A DNA stretch of 6,251 nucleotides from Phil1 sp964600045 (GCA_964600045.1 CAZRHS010000073.1:1-6251); one strand, 5' to 3'; positions 1 to 5,097 are shown, counted from the first letter of the stretch. Made by a program: numbers and translations. The notes: generated from the sequence alone by a model not told the origin.

Positions 1-1111
1 CCCCGGTAAACAGTCTTACGGGCAGGACAAGGTAATAATAATTCTCGCCGGTGATGGGGCGGACAACGCAGGGGCTTACTTCGCTGTTGAAGTCAAGGTA
101 GATTTCCTCGTCGTCAAGCACCTTGAATACGTCGGTCAGGTACTTGTTGTTGAACGCGATCTCCATATCGCCGCCCATTGTGGCGCAGGGGACCTCCTCC
201 TTGCTGCGGCCTATTTCGCTGTTGGCGGATATTTCGATTATTTCCCGGGAAATCGAGAGTTTTATAAGGTTGGACTTGTTTTCCCTTGCCATAAGGGCAA
301 CGCGCTCTATGCCCTCAAGAATCTCCCTGCGGTTCACGCGAACTCTGGTTACGTGGTCGTTCGGCAAAATCTGCTTATACTTTATGAAGTCGCCCTCCAT
401 AAGCCTGGCTATGATGCGAATGTTGCCGCTTGTGGCGCTCAAGTGCGTGCGGTTTATCATAATGGCGGTCTTTTCGCCCTCGTCCGGCAGTATGCGGGAA
501 ATTTCAAGAAGCGACCTTGCGGGAACCACTATTTCCTTTACTTCCTTTGTTTCGTTTACTATGGGAAGGGTTCTTAAAGCAAGCCTGTAACCGTCCAGCG
601 CGACAAGGCGCAGCGATTCCTCGCCTATTTCCATAAGGGCGCCGGTAAGAATGGGCTTGGTGTCGTCCTGAGCGGCGGCGAATATGCCCCCGCGAACCAT
701 TGTCTTAAAGTCGGCAGGATCAATTTTGATTGAAAGGCCCTTGTCAACCTCAAGCATGGAGCGGTATTCTTCCTCCTCCTCGCACTGAACGGTTGTGCGA
801 TAGGTGCCGCTTATTATTTCGGCGGTGGTCTTCTTTACCTCTATTGAAACGCTCTCGCCGGGAAGACGCTTTGCCATTTCGGAAAAAAGCCTGCCGGGAA
901 GAACCGTACCTCCCTGAATTTCTATTACGGCGGGAATTGTCGCCTCTATCTGAATATTAAGATCCGTGCAGCGCACAAGCAGCTCATTATCGCTCGCGTG
1001 CATATAAACGCCTTCAAGCACGGGAAGCGTGGTCCTCTGCGGCAGCGCCTTTGTTACAATTGAAAGCGCCGCGTTCAGCGCGTTTGTATCTACCATCAGT
1101 TTCATGCTCAT
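1..1111 (-). CDS. dnaN: DNA polymerase III beta subunit (sliding clamp), 3' end cut by window
   Basis: This encodes the ring-shaped clamp that tethers DNA polymerase III to DNA. Reading the minus strand gives 370 open codons with no stop before the edge. The protein starts MSMKLMVDTNAL. Family-typical stretches follow: KPILTGALME and LDGYRLALR in the middle, NNKYLTDVFKVLDDEEIYLDF and SPCVVRPITG near the end, and LVLPVRLFTG at the edge. Clamps are usually 365-380 residues and end soon after the LPVR/MPMR motif, so only a few codons are missing. I chose the ATG at 1111 because AGGAGG (1121-1126) lies 9 bases upstream; the ATG at 1105 would lie 15 away. It follows dnaA in the same direction across the origin. 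I found no convincing promoter of its own, so it may be read through from dnaA. The identification is firm. Confidence 0.97.
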   Translation of the reverse strand, partial: MSMKLMVDTNALNAALSIVTKALPQRTTLPVLEGVYMHASDNELLVRCTDLNIQIEATIPAVIEIQGGTVLPGRLFSEMAKRLPGESVSIEVKKTTAEIISGTYRTTVQCEEEEEYRSMLEVDKGLSIKIDPADFKTMVRGGIFAAAQDDTKPILTGALMEIGEESLRLVALDGYRLALRTLPIVNETKEVKEIVVPARSLLEISRILPDEGEKTAIMINRTHLSATSGNIRIIARLMEGDFIKYKQILPNDHVTRVRVNRREILEGIERVALMARENKSNLIKLSISREIIEISANSEIGRSKEEVPCATMGGDMEIAFNNKYLTDVFKVLDDEEIYLDFNSEVSPCVVRPITGENYYYLVLPVRLFTG

Positions 1112-1150
1112 ATATCTGTTCCTCCTCTTTGTGTACAACTCAATCGGGAT

Positions 1151-1159
1151 TTATCCACA
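1151..1159 (+). promoter_or_regulatory. DnaA box, perfect consensus (dnaN side of the unwinding element)
   Basis: TTATCCACA on the plus strand, identical to the consensus. It is the only perfect box on the dnaN side of the AT-rich stretch and lies 40 bases upstream of the dnaN start codon. It could help frame the unwinding region or modulate dnaN expression; the role is inferred from position. Confidence 0.85.
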
Positions 1160-1161
1160 CC

Positions 1162-1173
1162 CTCTTATAAGAG
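1162..1173. repeat. 12-bp perfect palindrome
   Basis: CTCTTATAAGAG is its own reverse complement, and the flanks add two more matched pairs after one mismatch. It lies two bases past the 1151-1159 DnaA box and beside the AT-rich unwinding region, about 50 bases upstream of the dnaN start. It might be a protein-binding site or part of the easily melted region. No regulator is identifiable. Confidence 0.55.
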
Positions 1174-1186
1174 TGTCCTTATATAT

Positions 1187-1210
1187 TAACAGCAGCAGTA
1201 GCAGTAGTAT
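1187..1210 (+). other. Candidate DnaA-trio array (origin unwinding element)
   Basis: Eight consecutive in-phase triplets on the plus strand run TAA, CAG three times, TAG, CAG, TAG, TAT, all with A in the middle. Read 3' to 5' this is GAT/GAC-type triplets beginning nine bases from the DnaA box at 1220-1228 and running into AT-rich DNA (1178-1190). The DnaA-trio known from Bacillus subtilis is a run of 3'-GAT-5' type triplets next to a DnaA box, on which a DnaA filament grows over single-stranded DNA. Orientation, position between boxes and dnaN, and the conserved middle A all match. Four of the eight triplets are CAG rather than TAG, which is more GC-rich than expected. Confidence 0.72.
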
Positions 1211-1219
1211 TGTAAAGAG

Positions 1220-1228
1220 CGTGGATAA
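1220..1228 (-). promoter_or_regulatory. DnaA box, one mismatch, adjacent to the trio array
   Basis: The minus strand reads TTATCCACG, differing from consensus only at the last base. It is the box nearest the triplet array, nine bases away, and has the orientation expected of the box that loads DnaA onto the trio. Confidence 0.75.
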
Positions 1229-1255
1229 ACCGTTCTTTTGGCTGAATGCCTTGAA

Positions 1256-1276
1256 AAACGCTGTTGGAAACGCTGT
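1256..1276 (+). repeat. Short tandem direct repeat overlapping a DnaA box
   Basis: AAACGCTGT occurs at 1256-1264 and again at 1268-1276, a period of 12. The second copy runs into the perfect box at 1274-1282, while the first is followed by TGGAAA, which looks like a decayed box. It may record duplication of a DnaA box within the origin. Confidence 0.5.
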
Positions 1277-1282
1277 GGATAA
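1274..1282 (-). promoter_or_regulatory. DnaA box, perfect consensus
   Basis: TGTGGATAA on the plus strand is the exact reverse complement of TTATCCACA. A weaker box-like site with two mismatches (TCGGGATAA, 1285-1293) begins 11 bases further on in the same orientation, a spacing of about one helical turn. Confidence 0.88.
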
Positions 1283-1351
1283 TTTCGGGATAACTCACAC
1301 GCCCGCACACATTCATCACATTTTCAACCGTATCAACACAGCACATGTGTG

Positions 1352-1360
1352 TAATCCACA
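1352..1360 (+). promoter_or_regulatory. DnaA box, one mismatch
   Basis: TAATCCACA differs from consensus at position 2. It is 13 bases, start to start, from the perfect box at 1365 and has the same orientation. A two-mismatch site on the other strand (1346-1354) overlaps its start. Confidence 0.7.
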
Positions 1361-1363
1361 GGA

Positions 1364-1386
1364 GTTATCCACACTATGTGGATAAC
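1364..1386. promoter_or_regulatory. Pair of perfect DnaA boxes forming a palindrome
   Basis: Two perfect DnaA boxes, plus strand at 1365-1373 and minus strand at 1377-1385, lie within 10-base inverted arms GTTATCCACA and TGTGGATAAC separated by CTA. The dyad starts 22 bases past the dnaA stop codon. In RNA it would fold as a 10-bp hairpin, but no U run follows on either strand, so it is better read as a DnaA-binding dyad than a terminator. Confidence 0.9.
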
Positions 1387-1408
1387 TTTGTTGACAGTTA
1401 AGCGCGTC

Positions 1409-2731
1409 TTACTGCTTTTTGATGCGCTTGGTAAGATCCTCTATCAAATCCTCTATCTGCTTATCGGCCTTTATGTCCGCCTCAATGCGCTTGCAGGCAT
1501 TTATAACGGTTGAATGGTCCCTGCCGCCGAAGCTGGCGCCGATGCTCTTTAAGGATTTGTTGGTAAGCTCCTTGCAAAGATACATGGCAATCTGCCTGGG
1601 GTACGTTATTTCCATTGTGCGGCGCTGGGAAAGAAGCGCGTCTATATCAATATCGTAATAATCGGCCACAACCTGCTGAACAAGGCCGATAGTAACGGGC
1701 GCGTTGTCGTACCCCGCCACTATGTCTTTAAGCGCGGCAGCGGTAAGCGGAATATCAACAGGCTTTTTAGTAAGCTTGGCGAACGCTATAACGCGGGTTA
1801 ACGAGCCTTCAAGCTGGCGAATGTTTGAATTCACCTTTTCGGCAATGAAGTTCAATACATCCTCGCTCACGTCTATCTGCTCGGACTGCGCCTTGCGCCT
1901 GAGTATGGCTACCCTTGTTTCAAGATCGGGCGGCTGAATATCCGCCACAAGTCCGCCCTCAAAGCGGGAAACAAGCCTGTCTTCCAGATTTATAAGGTCC
2001 TTGGGCGCCTTATCGGAGCTGATTATAATCTGCTTGCCGTAGGTATGCAGGGCGTTGAAAGTATTAAAGAATTCCTCCTGCGTCCTGTCTTTTGAAACAA
2101 GGAACTGAATATCGTCTATTATAAGCACGTCCGCCGTGCGGTACTTGTTGCGGAACTGCACGCGGCTGTTTTCCTGAATGGACTGAATAAGGTCGTTTGT
2201 AAATGTTTCGGACGTAATATAAACAATCTTGGCGTTGGGATTATTTTGAAGAATCCTGTGGCCTATTGCGTGCATAAGATGGGTTTTGCCCAAACCGACT
2301 CCGCCGTATATAAAAAGAGGGTTGTAGGCCTTGCCCGGCTCATCGGCGACGGCCTGCGCCGCGGCGTGAGCAAAATTGTTGCTGCTGCCCACAACAAACG
2401 TATCAAACGTATACTTGGGGTTAAGGAAGTAGTCGCTCCCCGCAACGGGCTTATCCTCACGATAGGCACTGTATTGATTAAGCTCGGATTCGTCTATAAA
2501 GCGGACGAGATACGTGCCCTCGTTCGCCCTGTTCACGCAGTCCGTAATGGGCTGGGTGTACATGCTTTTAAGCATATTTTTAATAGAAGGATCCTTTACC
2601 TGAAGAACGAGAGTATTATCCTTAAGGCATACGGGTATCATGGTAGCAACCCATGTGTTGTAGCTTAAAGGGGTCATGCTCTTTTCTATTTCCTGCTGTG
2701 AGTTCTGCCAAACGGACATCGCGGAAACCAT
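1409..2731 (-). CDS. dnaA: Chromosomal replication initiator protein DnaA
   Basis: DnaA is the AAA+ ATPase that binds DnaA boxes, melts the origin and loads the helicase. The 440-residue protein has the N-terminal interaction domain (about 1-85, with WQN and NTWV motifs), a very short linker (about 88-104), the AAA+ core from about 105, and a C-terminal DNA-binding domain (about 345-440). Visible motifs are Walker A GGVGLGKT (143-150), Walker B LIIDD (203-207), sensor I around S239-D240, the arginine finger in SRF (R256), sensor II in NIRQLEG (R305), and the DnaA signature FGGRDHSTV (401-409). The ATG at 2731 has GGGAGG (2744-2749) 12 bases upstream; the in-frame ATG at 2719 is further from it. 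Length is normal, with the shortness coming from the linker. Its targets lie just downstream in the gap to dnaN. Confidence 0.98.
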   Translation of the reverse strand: MVSAMSVWQNSQQEIEKSMTPLSYNTWVATMIPVCLKDNTLVLQVKDPSIKNMLKSMYTQPITDCVNRANEGTYLVRFIDESELNQYSAYREDKPVAGSDYFLNPKYTFDTFVVGSSNNFAHAAAQAVADEPGKAYNPLFIYGGVGLGKTHLMHAIGHRILQNNPNAKIVYITSETFTNDLIQSIQENSRVQFRNKYRTADVLIIDDIQFLVSKDRTQEEFFNTFNALHTYGKQIIISSDKAPKDLINLEDRLVSRFEGGLVADIQPPDLETRVAILRRKAQSEQIDVSEDVLNFIAEKVNSNIRQLEGSLTRVIAFAKLTKKPVDIPLTAAALKDIVAGYDNAPVTIGLVQQVVADYYDIDIDALLSQRRTMEITYPRQIAMYLCKELTNKSLKSIGASFGGRDHSTVINACKRIEADIKADKQIEDLIEDLTKRIKKQ

Positions 2732-2754
2732 TGATTTATATTACCTCCCGCCTA

Positions 2755-2788
2755 TGCGACTTCATCAAAAAATAAAAAAGAGGTCGCA
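2755..2788 (-). promoter_or_regulatory. Hairpin in the dnaA mRNA leader
   Basis: TGCGAC (2755-2760) and GTCGCA (2783-2788) are exact inverted repeats flanking an A/T-rich loop. In the dnaA transcript they give a 6-bp stem, extended by two pairs after one mismatch, ending six bases before the ribosome site. A third copy, TGCG (2795-2798), can pair with the CGCA inside the second arm as an alternative fold. Two A6 tracts and one A7 tract lie here (2767-2772, 2774-2779, 2788-2794), so bent DNA is another possible reading. Confidence 0.5.
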
Positions 2789-2819
2789 AAAAAATGCGTA
2801 TATCAAATAACACCTACTA

Positions 2820-2848
2820 ATAATAGCAGTTTGGCGGCGGGTTTACAA
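2820..2848 (-). promoter_or_regulatory. Probable sigma-A promoter of dnaA
   Basis: On the minus strand TTGTAA (2848-2843) and TATTAT (2825-2820) are separated by 17 bases. The -10 matches consensus at five of six positions and is preceded by TGC, the extended -10 form TGn. The predicted start near 2813 gives a leader of about 80 bases that includes the hairpin. It is the best-spaced candidate I found leftward. Confidence 0.62.
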
Positions 2849-2887
2849 GAACGAATACTTTGGCCTTGTGCCGATAAAATTAAGCAA

Positions 2888-2902
2888 ACAACAATATGTT
2901 GT
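2888..2902. repeat. 15-bp palindrome midway between the divergent promoters
   Basis: ACAACA and TGTTGT are perfect inverted arms around ATA. The site is 37 bases from the rpmH -35 and 39 bases from the dnaA -35, almost exactly central. It looks like a dimeric repressor or activator site. It is not a DnaA box, and no known regulator can be named from it. Confidence 0.45.
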
Positions 2903-2939
2903 GGGGGGTCAAAATAAAAGTTAAAAAACGCTTATTTCC

Positions 2940-2969
2940 TTGACAGAAAGGTTGTTTTTCTTATATAAT
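2940..2969 (+). promoter_or_regulatory. Consensus sigma-A promoter of the rpmH operon
   Basis: TTGACA (2940-2945) and TATAAT (2964-2969) are both perfect consensus hexamers, 18 bases apart. The start site should be near 2976, giving a leader of about 180 bases before rpmH. A strong housekeeping promoter suits a ribosomal-protein operon. I see no second promoter of this quality before jag, so all five genes probably depend on it. Confidence 0.88.
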
Positions 2970-3026
2970 CGTATACCGATGGATTATACTGCTCAGCAGC
3001 TGCTCCAAGCCCGCTTGTATTCGCCG

Positions 3027-3055
3027 GCCGCGCCGGGCGGCAGCAGCCCGGTTTT
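3027..3055 (+). promoter_or_regulatory. Possible attenuator in the rpmH leader
   Basis: CCGGGC (3033-3038) pairs with GCCCGG (3046-3051) around a seven-base loop and is followed by TTTT (3052-3055), a weak intrinsic-terminator form. Two alternatives compete with it: GCCGC (3027-3031) with GCGGC (3037-3041), and GCTGCT (2999-3004) with AGCAGC (3042-3047). Mutually exclusive stems upstream of a ribosomal-protein gene suggest attenuation. The U run is short and the region is GC-rich, so a chance fold is possible. Confidence 0.35.
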
Positions 3056-3154
3056 ACCGCTTATCTAAAAAGAAGGCATACTTCCAAGCGGCGAGCAAGG
3101 GATTTGGGCACGGGCAGCATGATAATAAGACTATAGGGAAAGAGGTGCAGAAAA

Positions 3155-3289
3155 ATGCTTGGTACATTCCAGCCCAAAAAGAGGCAGCGCAAGAAGGTTC
3201 ACGGCTTCCGTCAGCGCATGAAGACCAGGAACGGCCGCAACGTGCTTGCCCGCCGTCGCAACAAGGGCCGCAAGGTCCTCTCCGCCTGA
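3155..3289 (+). CDS. rpmH: Large ribosomal subunit protein bL34
   Basis: The 44-residue protein starts MLGTFQPKKRQRKKVHGF and ends GRKVLSA, matching L34 throughout, including the hallmark RMKTRNGRNVLARRRNKGR block. L34 is a small, very basic protein that binds 23S rRNA in the large subunit. The family length is 44-46 residues, so this one is complete. AGAGGTG (3141-3147) is a good ribosome site seven bases before the ATG. It is the first gene of the rightward operon, behind the consensus promoter at 2940-2969 and a long leader, and is followed by rnpA after about 100 bases, as in most bacteria. Nothing in the protein is unusual. Confidence 0.98.
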   Translation: MLGTFQPKKRQRKKVHGFRQRMKTRNGRNVLARRRNKGRKVLSA

Positions 3290-3334
3290 TAAGCAAATCG
3301 GGTAAAAATCAGACAAAAGCGCATAAGCGCACTT

Positions 3335-3363
3335 GGGACGCGCTCCTTTTAGGGGTGCGTCCC
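3335..3363 (+). other. Strong RNA hairpin between rpmH and rnpA
   Basis: GGGACGCGCTCC (3335-3346) and GGGGTGCGTCCC (3352-3363) form a 12-bp stem with two G-U pairs and the loop TTTTA. A run of A, not T, follows on the plus strand, and no T run follows on the minus strand, so it is not a standard terminator. It could be an mRNA-stability or processing element that sets the ratio of L34 to RnpA. A smaller GCGC/GCGC inverted repeat lies just upstream (3319-3330). Confidence 0.6.
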
Positions 3364-3388
3364 GAAAAAAGAGGAAAAATATCGTTAG

Positions 3389-3745
3389 GTGAAACGCTGT
3401 TATTCATTAAAGCGGAATAAGGAATTCCGCTACGTATACCGCAGGGGAAAATCCAAGGCCAACGAGCTGATGGTGATAATATCCGCCCGGAGTAAAACTC
3501 CCGCTCTTACGCACATCGGTTTTTCCGCAAGCAAAAAATTGGGAAACAGCGTTGTTCGCAACAGGATTAAGCGCCGGCTGAGAAGCGCGTTCGACACGGT
3601 TTTCGGAGAAATCAAAAGCGGGTACAACATAATAGTGATTGCCCGCGCGGGCATTCTTGACGCGGACTTTGAATCCCTTTGCGCCGCGGCGCGCAGCCTT
3701 CTGCGCCGGGGCGATTTGTTGAAGAAAGAAGAGAATAAAGCGTGA
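3389..3745 (+). CDS. rnpA: Ribonuclease P protein component
   Basis: RnpA is the small basic protein that, with the catalytic RNA, removes 5' leaders from precursor tRNAs. The 118-residue product starts MKRCYSLKRNKEFRYVYRRG and carries the family signature RNRIKRRLR (57-65) within NSVVRNRIKRRLRSAF. It also has the conserved IGFSASKKLGNSV strand before it and the IIVIARAG core strand after. Length is normal for the family. The start is GTG at 3389, preceded by AGAGGA (3370-3375) at a rather long 13-base spacing, and the family-typical N-terminus supports it. The stop codon overlaps the yidD start (GTGA), suggesting coupled translation. Confidence 0.97.
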   Translation: MKRCYSLKRNKEFRYVYRRGKSKANELMVIISARSKTPALTHIGFSASKKLGNSVVRNRIKRRLRSAFDTVFGEIKSGYNIIVIARAGILDADFESLCAAARSLLRRGDLLKKEENKA

Positions 3746-4050
3746 AGCGTATTTTGCTTACGCTCATAGACGGATACAGGCGATGGATATCACCCCTTCA
3801 CCCACCCTGCTGCCGCTATATACCAACGTGCTCAACCTACGCAAAAGAAGCGATAACAAGGTTCGGCGCGCTGCGCGGCGGAGTGCTTGCCGCGTGGAGG
3901 ATACTGCGCTGCAATCCGTTTTCACGGGGCGGGTACGATCCCGTTCCCGAAGAATTCCGCCTTTTCTCAAGGCACCGCGCACCCGGCGCGGGCGATGGGC
4001 GGATGGACGAACAAAAAAGCGAAAACACAACAGAAAACGAACAGAATTAA
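3742..4050 (+). CDS. yidD: Membrane protein insertion efficiency factor YidD
   Basis: YidD is a small membrane-associated protein thought to assist YidC-dependent insertion of inner-membrane proteins. The 102-residue product has the family pattern: an N-terminal amphipathic helix (KRILLTLIDGYRRWISP), then PPCCRYIPTCSTYAKEAI, LAAWRILRCNPF and GGYDPVP. The conserved cysteines are C24, C30 and C57. The core ends near residue 70. The remaining 30 or so residues are a hydrophilic tail (MDEQKSENTTENEQN) that makes it longer than the usual 70-85. The GTG start overlaps the rnpA stop by four bases, and only a purine-rich stretch precedes it, so it probably relies on coupling to rnpA. The rnpA-yidD-yidC order is typical. 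Confidence 0.95.
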   Translation: MKRILLTLIDGYRRWISPLHPPCCRYIPTCSTYAKEAITRFGALRGGVLAAWRILRCNPFSRGGYDPVPEEFRLFSRHRAPGAGDGRMDEQKSENTTENEQN

Positions 4051-4100
4051 GAAAAATTCATCATTCGTGTGCCGCGTTTTATAATTGAGCGCGGATGGAA

Positions 4101-4108
4101 AGAGAGGA
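4101..4108 (+). promoter_or_regulatory. Ribosome binding site that sets the yidC start at TTG 4117
   Basis: AGAGAGGA lies eight bases before an in-frame TTG at 4117. The longer reading from GTG 4069 has no Shine-Dalgarno sequence before it and would place this site inside the coding region. I therefore prefer the TTG start. Confidence 0.7.
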
Positions 4109-4116
4109 CATATACC

Positions 4117-5097
4117 TTGACCGGTGATTTCTTTTTGACTACATGGTTTCTTGAAGCCATGCGCTGGATATACAGCCTTACCTGCTCAATATCCTCGTCC
4201 GGCTACGGAAGCGTATTCCTTACAATACTCATAAGCACAATAGTTCTTCGCTGCCTTACCATTTTCTCGGATATTAAAACCCGCAAGTCCTCCGCCAAAA
4301 TGGCAGAGGTTCAGCCGGAAATACAAAGGCTTCAGAAAAAGTACGCAAACGATCCCAGGCGTTTCCAGCAGGAGCAGCAAAAGCTTATGAAGGAGCGCGG
4401 GGTAAGCATGTGGGGCAGCTGCCTGCCTATGCTTATTACCATGCCGCTTTTCTTCTGCTTCATAGCCGCGTTCCGTTACTGGGGATATGAAATGAACCTG
4501 AGGCTTCTTGTTGACGACAACGCAATGGAGCTTTTCAAGTCCTTCAAGTTCCTTTGGATAAACAATATCTGGCAGCCCGATAACGGCCTTTCCCCCGTTC
4601 TTGCGGACGGCGCCACCTTCCTTGGCACGGCCGAAATATCCAAGCTTCTTTATCTGCAGGAGCCCGGCGTGGGCGAAAAGCTTGTTGAGATGGGCCTTGC
4701 CGTAACAAAGGTTTACCAGGGCGAGGTCAGCTATCAGCTCCTTTCCAACGAAACCGCGATAGCCATTTACAATAATGCCATTCAGCCCTTCCTTGATGTG
4801 TACAAGGGCTACAACAACGGCTGGTTCATAATGAGCGTTCTTGCCGGCGGCACGAACTTCCTTTCCGCCTGGCTTATGACCAAGAATACCCCCGCCGCCA
4901 ACGAGGAAGCTGCAAAGAGCACAAAGTGGATGAACTATCTGTTCCCCATAATGAGCTTTATATTCTGCTTAAGCTACAACGCGGCATTCGCCATTTACTG
5001 GACGCTTACCAGCATAATTATGATTATAGTGAACTTTATACTTAATAAGAAGTTCCCGAGGACACCTACAGTCGCACAGGAGAGCGAAAACAAATGA
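4117..5097 (+). CDS. yidC: Membrane protein insertase YidC/Oxa1 family
   Basis: This insertase folds and inserts membrane proteins alone or with SecYEG. From the TTG at 4117 it has 326 residues; a GTG at 4069 would add 16 but lacks a ribosome site. Five membrane segments are visible: about 31-50 with the groove arginine R45 (IVLRCL), 101-121, 236-255, 273-289 and 290-308. A charged cytosolic helical hairpin fits 51-98 (KMAEVQPEIQRLQKKYANDP), followed by the family stretch GVSMWGSCLPMLITMPL. No lipobox or E. coli-type large N-terminal domain is present. The loop between segments two and three is about 110 residues (roughly 122-235), far longer than the roughly 25 of Bacillus SpoIIIJ. It lies between yidD and jag and overlaps jag by ATGA. 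Confidence 0.94.
   Translation: MTGDFFLTTWFLEAMRWIYSLTCSISSSGYGSVFLTILISTIVLRCLTIFSDIKTRKSSAKMAEVQPEIQRLQKKYANDPRRFQQEQQKLMKERGVSMWGSCLPMLITMPLFFCFIAAFRYWGYEMNLRLLVDDNAMELFKSFKFLWINNIWQPDNGLSPVLADGATFLGTAEISKLLYLQEPGVGEKLVEMGLAVTKVYQGEVSYQLLSNETAIAIYNNAIQPFLDVYKGYNNGWFIMSVLAGGTNFLSAWLMTKNTPAANEEAAKSTKWMNYLFPIMSFIFCLSYNAAFAIYWTLTSIIMIIVNFILNKKFPRTPTVAQESENK

Larger units (their letters stand above)
1112..1408. other. oriC: Chromosomal replication origin (oriC), dnaA-dnaN intergenic region
   Basis: This 297-base gap between dnaA and dnaN carries a dense set of DnaA boxes (consensus TTATCCACA). Four are perfect, at 1151-1159, 1274-1282, 1365-1373 and 1377-1385. Two have one mismatch, at 1220-1228 and 1352-1360. 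Weaker two-mismatch sites lie at 1130-1138, 1285-1293, 1330-1338 and 1346-1354. Between the boxes and dnaN sits a triplet array (1187-1210) next to AT-rich DNA (about 1178-1190), the expected unwinding site. Boxes flanking an unwinding element beside dnaA and dnaN is the established form of Firmicutes origins. No protein gene is supported here. Confidence 0.93.
2732..3154. other. Divergent dnaA-rpmH control region
   Basis: This 423-base gap has no convincing conserved gene. It holds a leftward dnaA promoter (2820-2848), a rightward rpmH promoter (2940-2969), a 15-base palindrome between them, an A-tract-rich dnaA leader with a hairpin (2755-2788), and a long rpmH leader of about 180 bases with GC-rich stems. 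I searched both strands for DnaA boxes and found nothing better than two mismatches, for example the minus-strand TTATCGGCA ending near 2869, so this side does not look like a second origin half. Confidence 0.8.

Noticed and set aside
123..590. 155-codon plus-strand open frame
   Set aside because: It is antisense to dnaN, which is clearly the coding strand.
1190..1207. Trinucleotide repeat as a simple microsatellite
   Set aside because: Its position, phase and orientation beside a DnaA box fit a DnaA-trio better than a random repeat.
1029..1385. 118-codon plus-strand open frame across the dnaN start and origin
   Set aside because: It overlaps dnaN and the DnaA boxes, has no family resemblance, and its sequence is explained by those features.
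1391..1396. Perfect TTGACA on the plus strand beside the dnaA 3' end
   Set aside because: No -10 element lies at a workable distance; the bases at 1414-1419 do not match.
2451..2459. TTATCCTCA, one mismatch from a DnaA box, inside dnaA
   Set aside because: It is a lone site within coding sequence and consistent with chance.
2246..2668. 140-codon plus-strand open frame
   Set aside because: It is antisense to dnaA and resembles no family.
3131..3316. Minus-strand frames over rpmH and its leader
   Set aside because: They are antisense to the unmistakable L34 gene and have no supporting family features.
3145..3420. 91-codon plus-strand frame spanning rpmH and the rnpA start
   Set aside because: It is an out-of-frame shadow of rpmH with no homology that I recognise.
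4069..4116. Upstream extension of yidC from GTG 4069
   Set aside because: No ribosome site precedes it, while a good one lies eight bases before TTG 4117; the extension also lacks signal-peptide character.
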